Positions 1 to 8,549 of a DNA stretch of 64,000 bases are shown piece after piece. A program made the position numbers and the translations under genes. Under the pieces are notes generated by a model. The model worked only from the letters and a program-made list of their open reading frames with translations. It was not told where the DNA came from and searched no databases. Source of the stretch: Amantichitinum ursilacus (lineage in GTDB: Bacteria; Pseudomonadota; Gammaproteobacteria; Burkholderiales; Chitinibacteraceae); assembly GCF_001294205.1 (NCBI RefSeq), contig NZ_LAQT01000001.1, positions 186,001-250,000 of the forward strand, read 5' to 3'. The number at the start of each line of letters is the position of its first letter. The first letter of the stretch is position 1.

Positions 1-103
1 TTTGTTCCGTCATGGCACTATTAAAACGAATTCAGCGCTCATTATCAATCTGCCGGCACGCATCTAACATGGCTTATCGATATGGATATGCAGCGAGGAT
101 GCG

Positions 104-1117
104 ATGACCGAAATGATGAAAGCCGTGCGATTGCACGCATTTGGCGGCCCCGAAGTATTGCGCTACGAAGACGCGCCGCGGCCGCAAATCGCGGCGGATG
201 AAGTATTGGTGCGCGTGCATGCGGCCAGCCTTAATCCACCTGATCTCTATCTGCGTGATGGCTATCGCGCCTTGCCGCCGGGCTGGCAGCCGGATGCGAC
301 GTTTCCGTTGATTCTGGGCACCGATGTTTCGGGCGTGGTGGCGGCCGTGGGCAATGCGGTATCCGACTTCATGGTGGGTGACGCGGTCTATGCCATGGTG
401 CGCTTTCCGCAAGCGGCCATGACCGGCAGCGGGGCGTATGCCGAATATGTGAATGTGGCCGCCAACGAACTGGCCCTCAAGCCCACGCATATCGATCACC
501 TCCACGCGGCGGGCGCGCCCATGTCGGTGCTGACGGCATGGCAGTTTCTGGTCGATTTGGGTCACGACGTGCCGAACCCGTTCCAGTCCTTCGCCCATGC
601 CCCGGTGCCGCTGCAAGGCAAAACGGTGCTGATCAATGGCGCGGGTGGGGGTGTGGGGCATGTGGCGGTGCAGGTGGCCAAGTGGCAGGGTGCGCGGGTG
701 ATTGCGGTGGCGTCGGGCAAACACGAGCAATTGCTACGCGACCTGGGTGCGGATGAGTTTATCGATTACCACCGCGTTGCAGCGGAAACGGTGGTACACG
801 ATGTTGATCTGGTCATGGATGCCGTCGGCGGCCCCGGCATCGAGCGCTTTTTGCGCGTGATTCGCCCGGGCGGCGCGCTGTTCCTGGTTAACCCGCTCGA
901 TTTTTCCGCGCACAAAGAAGCGGCGGATTTGGGCATTACCGTATCGACGGCTCAGGTGCGATCCAGCGGCAAGCAACTGGCCGAGGCCGCGCGCCTGTTG
1001 GATGACGGCACCTTGCGCATCGTTATCGACCGCACTTTTCCGCTGGCGCGAGCCGCTGCGGCGCATCAGCGTGCGGCGCAGGGCAGCATTCAGGGCAAGG
1101 TGGTGCTGGTGGTTTAA
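104..1117 (+). CDS. NAD(P)-dependent quinone oxidoreductase (MDR family)
   Basis: A 337-residue medium-chain dehydrogenase/reductase of the zinc-independent quinone oxidoreductase type, expected to reduce quinones or enones in the cytoplasm with NADPH. The N-terminal GroES-like part covers about residues 1-140. The Rossmann loop GAGGGVG lies at 179-185 and is followed by a typical amphipathic helix. No cluster of zinc-binding cysteines is visible. A GAGG ribosome site lies 6 bases before the ATG; a second in-frame ATG three codons on is possible. The gene converges on the chitinase gene, with a bidirectional terminator between them. The true substrate cannot be read from the sequence. Confidence 0.85.
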   Translation: MTEMMKAVRLHAFGGPEVLRYEDAPRPQIAADEVLVRVHAASLNPPDLYLRDGYRALPPGWQPDATFPLILGTDVSGVVAAVGNAVSDFMVGDAVYAMVRFPQAAMTGSGAYAEYVNVAANELALKPTHIDHLHAAGAPMSVLTAWQFLVDLGHDVPNPFQSFAHAPVPLQGKTVLINGAGGGVGHVAVQVAKWQGARVIAVASGKHEQLLRDLGADEFIDYHRVAAETVVHDVDLVMDAVGGPGIERFLRVIRPGGALFLVNPLDFSAHKEAADLGITVSTAQVRSSGKQLAEAARLLDDGTLRIVIDRTFPLARAAAAHQRAAQGSIQGKVVLVV

Positions 1118-1149
1118 GCGCGGCCTTTACACTCGCGTGCATAGTCGTT

Positions 1150-1179
1150 AAAAAGCCCGACCAGTTGGTCGGGCTTTTT
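1150..1179. terminator. Bidirectional rho-independent terminator
   Basis: A perfect stem GCCCGACC/GGTCGGGC with loop AGTT is flanked by A5 on the left and T5 on the right. It can therefore end the oxidoreductase on the plus strand and the chitinase on the minus strand. Confidence 0.9.
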
Positions 1180-1194
1180 ACCTGCAGGGCTGGA

Positions 1195-2553
1195 TTACTG
1201 GCCCAGATCGCTGACAAAGCGATTGGTAAACGACAGATTGCTCTGGCCATTGGTGCCCGCGATATCACGGTCCAGCGACCAGTAGTGCGCGCCGACCAGG
1301 CCGTTGGCCTTGATAAAGTTGGACATGGTATCCACGTCGGCCAGGGTAAAGGTTTCGCCGGACGTATCGTTGGCCGCAATCATCGGCGTCAGTTCGATCT
1401 GGTTGTACGGCAGCTTGTAGAAGTTATGCAGATCCATCGCCGCCTGAATGGCCGACTGACCCATCTGACACACGCCTCCGCTGACCACACACACCGCATT
1501 GCTGGCCGGATTGCCATAGTCCATCACCATCAGGTTGATGGTGTATTTGGTCAGACCCGAGCTCTGAATCGCGCTCATCACCATTTTGCCCATATCGCCC
1601 AACGGATTCGGCGAATTGGCGCCCATATCCACCGCAACGGCCGAACCCGCCTGGCTGGTGGCCAGCGTAGCGATGGTGAAGCTGTAGCGCAGGTTAGGGT
1701 AGGTTTTTTGCGCGGTAATCACGCGTTGCACCAGCGCGTTGATCTGCGCCTGGGTCTGGCCCGCTTCGATATCAAAATCGATACCGATCATATTGGCCGA
1801 GTAGTAATTCTTGATGAACTGGGTAAAGCCGGCATCGGTGCCACAGCTGAACACACCGGCTGCGCCGCCGGTCGACACCACATACTTTTTGCCTGCGTTA
1901 ACAAACAGCGGCACGTTGGTGGCGGCAAAGGTCGACGGCGTCATGCCGCCGAGGTTTTCGCCGACCGGGCTGGCGGCGGTGGAGCCGCATTCGCCGGTTA
2001 CAAACGCCCAGGTCAGCGTCGACAGATTGCTCGGCATGGCGCTGGTGACTGCCACCACGGTGCCTGCCGCATTGCGGCTGCGCATCTGATCGGTGTTCCA
2101 GTCGGTGTTGACGGTGACGTCCTTGTACGGGCTATCGATAAACGCCGGTGCGCCACCGCTCGGGGTTGGCGTGGGGGCTGGCGTCGGTGTCGGTGCGGGT
2201 GTCGGGGTGGGGACTGGCGTCGGCGCAGGAGTCGGTGTGGGCGTCGGCTTCGGTGTCGGCGCTGGTGTGGGGGTCGGTGTCGGTGTCGGCGTCGGTGTGG
2301 GGGTCGGCGTTGGGGTGCCGCCGGTATCCGCGCCTAGATCCTGCCACAGGCTGGGCGTTGCGGCCGGGTTCCAGCCTGCGCCTGCGTAGTCAGTTTGCGT
2401 GACCAGCGCTTTGTAATCATGGCCGTTGTAATAAACGATAGTGCCGACGCTGTAAGTGCCACCGTCTTGCCAGGTGGGATAGGCGGCCAGGGCGTACGAC
2501 GCTGCCAATGCGGCAGGCAGGATGGCCCATGCCATCCGGTTGATGCGCTTCAT
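1195..2553 (-). CDS. Secreted GH18 chitinase with CBM5/12 chitin-binding module
   Basis: A 452-residue exported enzyme expected to hydrolyse chitin outside the cell. Residues 1-23 form a signal peptide ending in ALA. Residues 24-73 are a Trp/Tyr-rich chitin-binding module of the CBM5/12 type. Residues 80-131 are an almost pure Thr-Pro linker. The rest is a GH18 barrel that looks most like the Pyrococcus ChiA group. The catalytic strand reads GIDFDIE, with the acid Glu at 263; the first Asp of the DxxDxDxE pattern is absent, as in other members of that group. The start at MKRINRM is chosen because GGAGA lies just upstream and the signal peptide begins there; an upstream 22-residue extension in frame has no support. 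Confidence 0.9.
   Translation of the reverse strand: MKRINRMAWAILPAALAASYALAAYPTWQDGGTYSVGTIVYYNGHDYKALVTQTDYAGAGWNPAATPSLWQDLGADTGGTPTPTPTPTPTPTPTPTPAPTPKPTPTPTPAPTPVPTPTPAPTPTPAPTPTPSGGAPAFIDSPYKDVTVNTDWNTDQMRSRNAAGTVVAVTSAMPSNLSTLTWAFVTGECGSTAASPVGENLGGMTPSTFAATNVPLFVNAGKKYVVSTGGAAGVFSCGTDAGFTQFIKNYYSANMIGIDFDIEAGQTQAQINALVQRVITAQKTYPNLRYSFTIATLATSQAGSAVAVDMGANSPNPLGDMGKMVMSAIQSSGLTKYTINLMVMDYGNPASNAVCVVSGGVCQMGQSAIQAAMDLHNFYKLPYNQIELTPMIAANDTSGETFTLADVDTMSNFIKANGLVGAHYWSLDRDIAGTNGQSNLSFTNRFVSDLGQ
2161..2316. repeat. Thr-Pro codon repeat in the chitinase linker
   Basis: About 150 bases of near-tandem ACC-CCG type hexamers, with occasional Ala, Lys or Val codons, encode the 52-residue TP linker. 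Such tracts are prone to slippage, so linker length may differ between strains. Confidence 0.85.
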
Positions 2554-3395
2554 GAAACATCTCCATCCATAAGTTGATTTGATATCGAACGGGCGCTTTT
2601 GCGCCTCTGGGGGCTGCAACCACGGCCTTGTTCAAGGACCGTGGGTAGGGCGGTTGACGCGTATTGCACAAGCGTCGCTGCGGACGCATTGGCGCTTATT
2701 AACGATGCCCCGGCGCGCGGCGTCAATGCCGCGACATGTTGCGCTGCCAAGACGAGTCGGATTTGCAACAGCCGGTATCAAGCGCGCTTTGGGGGATCAA
2801 TCTATGCCCCTGTCATGGCGATGCAAGCAGTAGGGCAAGCTGGGCAAAAAGTGTGGATGTGCCGTACCGGGGTGTGGTTTTTTTTGCCAGGCAAAGTGGG
2901 GTTTGCTGACCGCCTGTCGGCCATCTCGCGTCGGCGCGCCACGACTTTCCTTTCAAAGCCCGTGCAGGTTTGCGCAGATTGAAAGCGATGCGACGTTAAA
3001 GGCTGCATGGATGTAAGCAAAGTGGGTATCGGGCGAGGTCCCGCAGTCCCGCTGTATTTTACCCATTTGTAATATTAGAAATTGCTAAAACAGTTGTCTG
3101 GTCAATAGAAACCCTTTTGTCAGTGTGGTGTATGGCGGCGGGGCTCCACAGGGGGTGGCCGCGTTGTTTTCAGTCCAGGCGCGCGCTATTTCGGGGGTCC
3201 GCCGGGTTTGATACGCTGCGCAACTTCTCGCTGACCATTCGGTTACATCCGATACATCGCTGATACGTATTCCGTAATGGCAGTAGCAGCGTTTTGAGGG
3301 GTTTTTCTGTTCTGGATTGCAACGTGCGTTGTCGTTTACCCCACGCCACGTCCCCTGACCGCGTCGCAGTCAGAAGATCTTTTTTGAGAATTACA
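2554..3395. other. 842-base intergenic region, no gene recognised
   Basis: This lies between the divergent chitinase and lipoprotein genes. It holds an imperfect hairpin at 2620-2644 (CCACGG...CCGTGG arms) and an AT-rich patch at about 3055-3120 that is the best place for promoters. Open frames of 70-140 codons exist on both strands but lack ribosome sites and plausible protein composition. I looked for a c-di-GMP (GEMM) riboswitch before the chitinase gene and did not find its conserved core. Confidence 0.5.
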
Positions 3396-4214
3396 ATGAC
3401 CCAGTTCGCCCGTATGTTGAAATTGTCCTTGATCGCCGCAGCCGTGGCCGCACTGTCCGCATGTGGCGGCGATGGCGGCAGCGATGCTTCCACCGGCTCG
3501 GTGAGCAATCCCACCCCGACGCCCACTGCAGTGCCGACCCCGACTCCGGCACCCACGCCCACAGCCACGGCCTTTGTGGCTGGCGCCAAACCCGGTTACT
3601 TCCTGATCTGGGGTGGCAGCGTCTCGATCGGTAAGCTGGACACCGTGCAGCAAGACAGCGCAGGCGCAATCCGTAGCGTGAGCAGCTTTACCACCACCGC
3701 CGACAGCACCGTGGGTGACGTGCTCAGCACAGCGCATGTGGCGACGGGCGAATGGCAAAGCGGCAGCACGTCTTATGTGTCGGGCGGCAACACCGACGGC
3801 CCGTACGACAACAAGAGCTATGGCTATAGCTATGTGGTCTACAACAATGTGCAGGCGTATGCGGGCGACGCTACGTTGACTTGCACGCCGCACTTCACCA
3901 CGCCGATGAACGCCGGCAAGTTTGCCAGCATCACCGGCACTGCCACGCTGAGCATCAATGGCGGCGTCGCGAATGCTGCGGTGAACATGACCTTGACCGC
4001 AACCGACAAGTCGCAGACCAACATCAGCAACAGCGCGACGCTGGCACCGGGCATGAACAACATGGGCACATTGCTAGCCGGCGGCAGCCGCACTTCGGCG
4101 GCATTATTGCTGGGCGAAGGCGAAGCCGGTGGCTACACGCTGATTGCGCCGTGGGCCGCGAGCACCACTGCGGGAGGCAAGTACACCGGTATTGCGGTAT
4201 TCAACTGCAAATAA
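3396..4214 (+). CDS. Putative lipoprotein with Thr-Pro linker, function unknown
   Basis: A 272-residue predicted lipoprotein. Residues 1-22 form a signal peptide ending in the lipobox LSAC, so Cys23 should be lipidated. A Gly/Asp/Ser stretch and a TP-rich linker (about 36-57) follow. The remaining 210 residues are rich in Thr, Ser, Gly and Ala and look like a secreted beta-rich domain with a Cys in the final tripeptide. I do not recognise the family. The start at MTQFARM is chosen because the signal peptide begins there; 34 upstream codons are also open. The TP linker resembles that of the nearby chitinase, which suggests both act at or outside the surface. Confidence 0.75.
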   Translation: MTQFARMLKLSLIAAAVAALSACGGDGGSDASTGSVSNPTPTPTAVPTPTPAPTPTATAFVAGAKPGYFLIWGGSVSIGKLDTVQQDSAGAIRSVSSFTTTADSTVGDVLSTAHVATGEWQSGSTSYVSGGNTDGPYDNKSYGYSYVVYNNVQAYAGDATLTCTPHFTTPMNAGKFASITGTATLSINGGVANAAVNMTLTATDKSQTNISNSATLAPGMNNMGTLLAGGSRTSAALLLGEGEAGGYTLIAPWAASTTAGGKYTGIAVFNCK

Positions 4215-4242
4215 CCCCGCGCAGCGGGAAATGTAGCAATAA

Positions 4243-4269
4243 AAAAAGCGGCCCATGTGGCCGCTTTTT
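4243..4269. terminator. Rho-independent terminator
   Basis: Stem GCGGCC/GGCCGC with loop CATGT, flanked by A5 and T5, placed 28 bases after the lipoprotein stop codon. Confidence 0.9.
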
Positions 4270-4431
4270 GCGTGTGGGTTGCTTGATCGCCACGCAAAAT
4301 CGCGCGCTCAGATAAATGGCTTGGCAAGTATCGAACTGTATCTAACAATACATATGCCATCACGATAATTACACGAAGCTGTGCGTGTTTGTCGGGTGAC
4401 ATCCAATCAAAAACACTTGCGAGACTTGCCA

Positions 4432-5319
4432 ATGATCCGCACCACCTTCCATGCCCTCGCGCTGGCTGGCGCTATCGCCACGCCGACCGCGATGGCCAAT
4501 ACCCAGGTTTATGACAGTGCTGGCTACACCATCACTATTGATTCCACCAACTACCAGTTTGGCTACGACGCCGGGCATGCGCCTTGGGTTCAGGGCATTG
4601 ATTACCCTGCCGCAGACGGCACCACCCACCAGTTTCAGGATAATTTCAGCGCTTATATCCATGAAGTGGATCCGGGCAATATCAATACGCAAAGTGGCCC
4701 GCTAAAACAGGAATCGTGGGTGTCGATCCAGGTTCAGGCCAAGCCGGGCTGGAGCCTGGAGTTGTTTAATTTCAACGGAATTTCGGGCGTCGCGACCGGC
4801 GCCAGCACCCTGCCTACATTTACGTCAGAGTCTTCTTTGCGCGTAGGCCAGAGCGCCAGCGACTCGCGCGAGGTAAGCGTAGAGCAGTACTACAACCAGA
4901 CGCCGTCGCCCACCACCGACTGGCACATGTCCACCGGCGACGTGGGGCCCGCGCCTTCGGGCGCGTTGTTTACGCAATATGGCGCAGGGGTTTCCTGGTG
5001 GCATAACTACTGGCTGCAGGACTGCGCCACTGAACTTTGCGACGCGCTGGTGGGACCGGTCACCATCCAGCCCGGCGACGTGACCTGGTTAAGCTATACC
5101 GGTCACTTTATCTGGGACGCCACCGCAGTCGCCAATGACCCGACTGCGGCCATGTTCTCAATGTGGGAGCGAGAGGGGGTATATCCGCACCTTGACGTGG
5201 AAGCCATGTCGCCGGTGCCGGAGCCCGAAACCTGGGCGTTGTTCGGCTTGGGCCTGGTCGGTTTGAGTGCGCGCGGCTGGCGCAAACGCCGCGCTGGCGT
5301 TAGCGCCTGCCTGGTCTGA
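4432..5319 (+). CDS. PEP-CTERM sorting-domain exported protein
   Basis: A 295-residue exported protein with a signal peptide (about 1-22, ending AMA) and a C-terminal sorting signal. The motif VPEPETW starts at about residue 262 and is followed by a hydrophobic segment and an RKRR-type basic tail. Such proteins are recognised by an exosortase and placed on the surface or in exopolysaccharide. No exosortase gene is in the window. The middle domain is not recognised. The ATG at 4432 starts the signal peptide; an in-frame GTG at 4381 is less likely. The ribosome site (GAG) is weak. Confidence 0.85.
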   Translation: MIRTTFHALALAGAIATPTAMANTQVYDSAGYTITIDSTNYQFGYDAGHAPWVQGIDYPAADGTTHQFQDNFSAYIHEVDPGNINTQSGPLKQESWVSIQVQAKPGWSLELFNFNGISGVATGASTLPTFTSESSLRVGQSASDSREVSVEQYYNQTPSPTTDWHMSTGDVGPAPSGALFTQYGAGVSWWHNYWLQDCATELCDALVGPVTIQPGDVTWLSYTGHFIWDATAVANDPTAAMFSMWEREGVYPHLDVEAMSPVPEPETWALFGLGLVGLSARGWRKRRAGVSACLV

Positions 5320-5346
5320 TCTGAAAAAACGCTCAAACCGAAGCTG

Positions 5347-5374
5347 AAAGCCGCAGCGCTGCCTGCGGCTTTTT
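5347..5374 (+). terminator. Rho-independent terminator
   Basis: A 10-bp stem AAAGCCGCAG/CTGCGGCTTT with loop CGCTGC and a T5 tail, 27 bases after the PEP-CTERM stop codon. The following 270 bases up to the next gene hold no gene I can support. Confidence 0.9.
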
Positions 5375-5645
5375 GTATTCGTGGTGTAAAGCAGACAGTG
5401 CCACACGCCGTAGTCTACTTCCGAAAATGCCGCGACTAGAATGCGGCGCAAATGACGGCAGTGCGGGCACCAAGCGACCGCCGCGTCATTGACATCAAAT
5501 TAAACAAATCTGTAATTCGCTCGCTTGCTGAGTGTCATTTTGTAGCTGGTTTGTGAGGATACCGAGTTGTTAAGGTCACCGGATTCGAAGAGGGCGTTCG
5601 CGGCCTCAGCGTCATTCCATGTCTTAACAACAAAAGGTAAAAATC

Positions 5646-6440
5646 ATGCAGGACAAATTGACTCGCAATGCGCTCAAGATCGTTGCGGTCCTGATCGTTT
5701 TATATGTGCTGCTCGCCAGCTTTTATACCGTCACGCAAGGCGAGCGCGGCATCGTATTTCGCTTTGGCCAGATCCAGTCTGTAGAAAGCGAGGGCTTGCA
5801 TTTCAAGCTGCCGATGGTCGATAGCGTGGTCAAAGTGGACGTGCGCACGGTCAAAGCCGATGCGCCCACCACGGCAAGTACGCGCGATCTGCAAAACGTG
5901 ACCACCAAAGTGGCGCTCAACTATCACCTCGACGCCACCGCACTAAAAGACACTTACTCGCGCTTTGGGCTTGATGTGGAAGAAAAGCTGATTGATCCGC
6001 GCATTCAGGAAACCACCAAGGCCGTGACTGCGCGCTTTTCGGCGGAAGAACTGCTGTCCAGACGTGATGACGTGCGCAGTGAAATTGCCAACAACCTGCG
6101 TACCAGCCTGCGCAGCTACAACATCGTGGTCGAGGATATCCAGATTACGGATTTCCATTTTTCCGCCTCGTTTGATCACGCCATCGAAGCCAAGCAAGTG
6201 GCCGAACAACAAGCGCAAAAAGCCAACAATGATCTGGCGCGGATCAAGATCGAAGCTGAGCAGAAGATCGCCATGGCCCAGGCCGAAGCGCAAACCATCA
6301 AGATTCAGGCTAATGCGATCCGCGAGCAAGGCGGCCAGGAATATGTGCAGCTGAAGGCGATTGAAAAATGGAATGGCGAACTGCCTCAGGTGGCTGGGGC
6401 GAATACACCGTTTATTAACTTGAACAGTGCGCAGAAATGA
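5646..6440 (+). CDS. Prohibitin/SPFH-domain membrane protein
   Basis: A 264-residue protein of the prohibitin (SPFH/band 7) family, which forms membrane-bound ring assemblies linked to quality control of membrane proteins. One transmembrane helix (about 9-30) anchors it. The SPFH domain covers about 30-200, including the QGERGIVFRFG strand, and a charged Ala/Gln/Lys-rich coiled coil covers about 185-235. Length is normal for bacterial prohibitins. The start has an AAAGG site. It stands alone, with no adjacent NfeD-type partner, between two terminators. Confidence 0.88.
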   Translation: MQDKLTRNALKIVAVLIVLYVLLASFYTVTQGERGIVFRFGQIQSVESEGLHFKLPMVDSVVKVDVRTVKADAPTTASTRDLQNVTTKVALNYHLDATALKDTYSRFGLDVEEKLIDPRIQETTKAVTARFSAEELLSRRDDVRSEIANNLRTSLRSYNIVVEDIQITDFHFSASFDHAIEAKQVAEQQAQKANNDLARIKIEAEQKIAMAQAEAQTIKIQANAIREQGGQEYVQLKAIEKWNGELPQVAGANTPFINLNSAQK

Positions 6441-6501
6441 CGCGCGTGGGCGGATAGCTTGAGACGACGCATGCCGGTGACGACAGCTCGTCCTTTGCAG
6501 T

Positions 6502-6531
6502 AAAAACCCCGAACTGCGGTTCGGGGTTTTT
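6502..6531. terminator. Bidirectional rho-independent terminator
   Basis: A 12-bp perfect stem AAAAACCCCGAA/TTCGGGGTTTTT with loop CTGCGG between the converging prohibitin and DUF1275 genes. Confidence 0.92.
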
Positions 6532-6549
6532 ACTTTTGTGCGCGATCAT

Positions 6550-7233
6550 TCAGGGCGAGGGCGAGGGCGAAACCGCGATCAGCACAAACTGCACCATGGC
6601 CGCACTGAGCAGCGCCGCTTCCACCCACAACGCTTGCGCCCCCAGGTGAGTGGTGGCGAGCGCCCCAATGACGGTGCCCGCAAAAAAACACAGCACCACC
6701 ACGCCCAGCAAACGCGCGCTGCGCAACGATTGCAGATCGGTGCGCGGCAGCAATCCCGCCGCCAGACGCTGACCAAAGCTGCGCAGATTGCCCGAAGTCA
6801 TCACCGAGTTGTAGGACAGGCCCGCAATGTGCGTAAACGTAGCAGCCTGCAGCGTGGCCACAAAGCTGATCGCCGGGATCAGGCCTGCATCGGGCAACGC
6901 AATCAGACCACTGGCGACCGCCACCATAAACACCAGCTCCAGCAGCAGGCAGGCGATGGCGGGATGGCGCAACGATTCGCTGCGTGTGGGTAGTAGCTCA
7001 AACACATGGGCCAACAGCACGGCCAGCAGGAACGCCACGATCGGCGGAAAGTGGCGCAAGCCCTGATGCCAATTGCCCGCCGCCAGATTGATGCCCATCA
7101 ACGCCACGTTACCGGTCATGGCATTGGCAAACACGCCGCCGTGGCCCACATAGGCGAAGGCGTCAAGAAAACCGCCCGAGACAGTGAGCAGCAAGCCAAC
7201 GGTGATGTCGGTTTTGGCGCGGATGAGGTTCAT
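6550..7233 (-). CDS. DUF1275 (YoaK-type) integral membrane protein
   Basis: A 227-residue polytopic membrane protein of the DUF1275 family, whose biochemical role is unknown. About six hydrophobic segments are visible. The family hallmarks GGFLDAF and ANAMTGNVALMG occur near the N-terminus, at about 15-45. The ATG at 7233 fits the usual family start. An in-frame GTG at 7266 would add 11 residues; neither has a strong ribosome site, so the start is uncertain by that much. Confidence 0.82.
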   Translation of the reverse strand: MNLIRAKTDITVGLLLTVSGGFLDAFAYVGHGGVFANAMTGNVALMGINLAAGNWHQGLRHFPPIVAFLLAVLLAHVFELLPTRSESLRHPAIACLLLELVFMVAVASGLIALPDAGLIPAISFVATLQAATFTHIAGLSYNSVMTSGNLRSFGQRLAAGLLPRTDLQSLRSARLLGVVVLCFFAGTVIGALATTHLGAQALWVEAALLSAAMVQFVLIAVSPSPSP

Positions 7234-7333
7234 GGGAATGGAGTGGTCGCGCAGTCGAGTACCCACTCAGCGCCGCAATGCCGCGCCTTAAGGGCCAACA
7301 GAATAAGCGGCTGCAGAGCGGACAGATTGCGAT

Positions 7334-7513
7334 TCAAACGGAGCGATTGTTGCGCTTTTGACGCCAGCTGAGCGCACTGGTAACCAGGCCGGCGACCAGA
7401 AGGCCGAATCCGCTGGCCAGATAATGGTCTGGCGTGGTGGCGGGGGACTGGGGCTGCATCTTATTGGCTGTGGCGGCGGGCGTTGTTTCGTTTTCGCGAC
7501 GTGGGTTCGTCAT
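7334..7513 (-). CDS. Small single-span membrane protein, hypothetical
   Basis: A possible 59-residue protein. Its N-terminal 35 residues are polar, and it has one hydrophobic segment (YLASGFGLLVAGLVTSALSW) near the C-terminus followed by basic residues. An AGGTG ribosome site lies just before the ATG. No family is recognised, and the opposite strand is also open, so this is tentative. Confidence 0.35.
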   Translation of the reverse strand: MTNPRRENETTPAATANKMQPQSPATTPDHYLASGFGLLVAGLVTSALSWRQKRNNRSV

Positions 7514-7612
7514 TTTGCACCTGAGCGGAAGGCGGAAAGTAGTCACCGCGCGTGGCGGCCCCAGTCACTTTAGGTTGAATGCGGTCAGGCAACAAGCGCG
7601 TTATTGCAAAGC

Positions 7613-7650
7613 CCAAAACAAAAAGGCCACGTCCTTGCGGAAGTGGCCTT
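7613..7650 (-). terminator. Terminator of the tRNA-Thr gene
   Basis: An inverted repeat AAGGCCAC/GTGGCCTT with a 12-base loop is followed, in the minus direction, by a T-rich tail (TTTTTGTTTT). It lies 33 bases beyond the tRNA 3' end. Confidence 0.75.
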
Positions 7651-7682
7651 GATTTAACGATTTGAATCTACAACAGAATTAA

Positions 7683-7758
7683 TGGTGCCGCCGGCAGGAA
7701 TCGAACTCGCGACCCCCTGATTACAAGTCAGGTGCTCTACCAACTGAGCTACAACGGC
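7683..7758 (-). tRNA. tRNA-Thr (anticodon TGT)
   Basis: 76 bases on the minus strand fold as a full cloverleaf. The acceptor stem is GCCGTTG paired with CGGCGGC, followed by an encoded ACCA end. The D-loop contains AGCTCAGTTGGTAGAGC, the anticodon loop reads CTTGTAA (anticodon TGT), and the T-arm holds GTTCGATTC. It is a single tRNA gene; no integrase or attachment-site duplication is seen beside it. Confidence 0.97.
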
Positions 7759-7824
7759 ACACTTGAGGGGGCGAATATTAGCACAGGTTTTTTGCGCGCC
7801 ACAATTTGTTTGTGCGCGGTGTTT

Positions 7825-8010
7825 TTACCGCAAAAAACTCATATCCGCCGCAGGCGGCACAGCTTGCTGTTCCACTCCATGCACCCCCGATTGCTCAATC
7901 TGCAATTCCACCTTGTCGAGCACGGTTTCAAAGCGTTGGGCGATGGCCACTTCGGCCAGGGCGAAAACTGCGGCGAGGGCGAGGATGATGATGGCGGTGG
8001 TTTTACGCAT
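7825..8010 (-). CDS. Small exported or membrane-anchored protein, 61 residues, unknown
   Basis: A 61-residue protein beginning MRKTTAII, with a hydrophobic segment at 5-26 that serves as a signal peptide (AIA just before QRF) or an anchor. A short acidic/amphipathic tail follows. GGAGA lies at good spacing before the ATG. The frame is open further upstream, but this start is the one with a ribosome site. It is followed on the same strand by a tRNA. No family is recognised. Confidence 0.6.
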   Translation of the reverse strand: MRKTTAIIILALAAVFALAEVAIAQRFETVLDKVELQIEQSGVHGVEQQAVPPAADMSFLR

Positions 8011-8192
8011 GATGGTCTCCATTCGGGCGTGTTGAGCTGATGGAGGCCATTGTGGGCGGCGTGCTACGCGGGCTGAACAAAACTGAAGATTACTAACGAA
8101 TGCCCAGAAATTCTTAATGTTGCGGGCACAAAAATGGCGCAATGCGGCCGGGCATAAAGCCAGCCGGATTGCGCCCGTAGCCTTTGCGGCTG

Positions 8193-8342
8193 TTACATCT
8201 TTTTAGCGCCTTGGTCCGGATTGGCCGGGTTGTCGCCTTTGTGCCAGACCGCGCCTTGCGAGCCATTCTGGTCAGCAAAGGCCGGGGCAACCGCGCCGGC
8301 AGTCGTTAAAGCGACGAGCAATGTAAGCACGATGCGTTTCAT
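8193..8342 (-). CDS. Tiny periplasmic protein, 49 residues, unknown
   Basis: A 49-codon gene. Residues 1-24 form a clear signal peptide (MKRIVLTLLVALTTAG... ending AFA), leaving a mature peptide of 25 residues rich in Gly, Asp, Asn and Pro and ending in AKKM. GGAGAAAA precedes the ATG at the right spacing. It is divergent from the two-component operon that starts 208 bases away. Small exported proteins beside QseBC-like systems are often targets of the regulator; that link is inference here. Confidence 0.65.
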   Translation of the reverse strand: MKRIVLTLLVALTTAGAVAPAFADQNGSQGAVWHKGDNPANPDQGAKKM

Positions 8343-8464
8343 GGTGTTTTCTCCAGTGTGTTGGTACAGCGTCTGTTGGCGCTGCTGACCCTATATACGA
8401 GCGCGTTACCGCATCGGATGCAGCGGCGCACCGCCACGCCGTCGGCACTGTGCCACGCGCACGG

Positions 8465-8481
8465 CTAAGCGCGTGCTAAGC
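8465..8481. promoter_or_regulatory. Candidate response-regulator binding site
   Basis: A direct repeat CTAAGC-N5-CTAAGC with 11-base period lies 69 bases before the response-regulator start. This is the usual geometry of OmpR/PhoB-family sites and suggests autoregulation, and perhaps control of the divergent 49-residue gene. Confidence 0.4.
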
Positions 8482-8549
8482 CGGCTGCGGCATGCTGGCA
8501 TCGTCTATCATGGCGCGGTCAGCCCATGAGCAATGCGCGAGAAAACAGC

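Noticed and set aside
1-13. ATG on the minus strand at 13 that could start a gene divergent from the oxidoreductase
   Set aside because: Only four codons are inside the window and there is no clear ribosome site, so it cannot be judged.
1165-2337. 390-codon open frame on the plus strand across the chitinase gene
   Set aside because: It is the antisense shadow of the chitinase; its His/Arg/Gly-rich composition and lack of a ribosome site are typical of shadows in G+C-rich DNA.
2599-2982. 127-codon open frame in the gap between chitinase and lipoprotein
   Set aside because: No ribosome site, no signal or domain, and Cys/Arg-rich composition unlike neighbouring proteins.
2554-3100. Possible c-di-GMP riboswitch before the chitinase
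   Set aside because: The conserved GEMM core was not found on either strand.
7358-7573. 71-codon plus-strand frame opposite the small membrane protein
   Set aside because: Low-complexity Gly-rich content and no ribosome site; the minus-strand frame has a better start and a plausible membrane helix.
7683-7758. tRNA-Thr as an integration site for a genomic island
   Set aside because: No integrase gene and no repeat of the tRNA 3' end was seen nearby.
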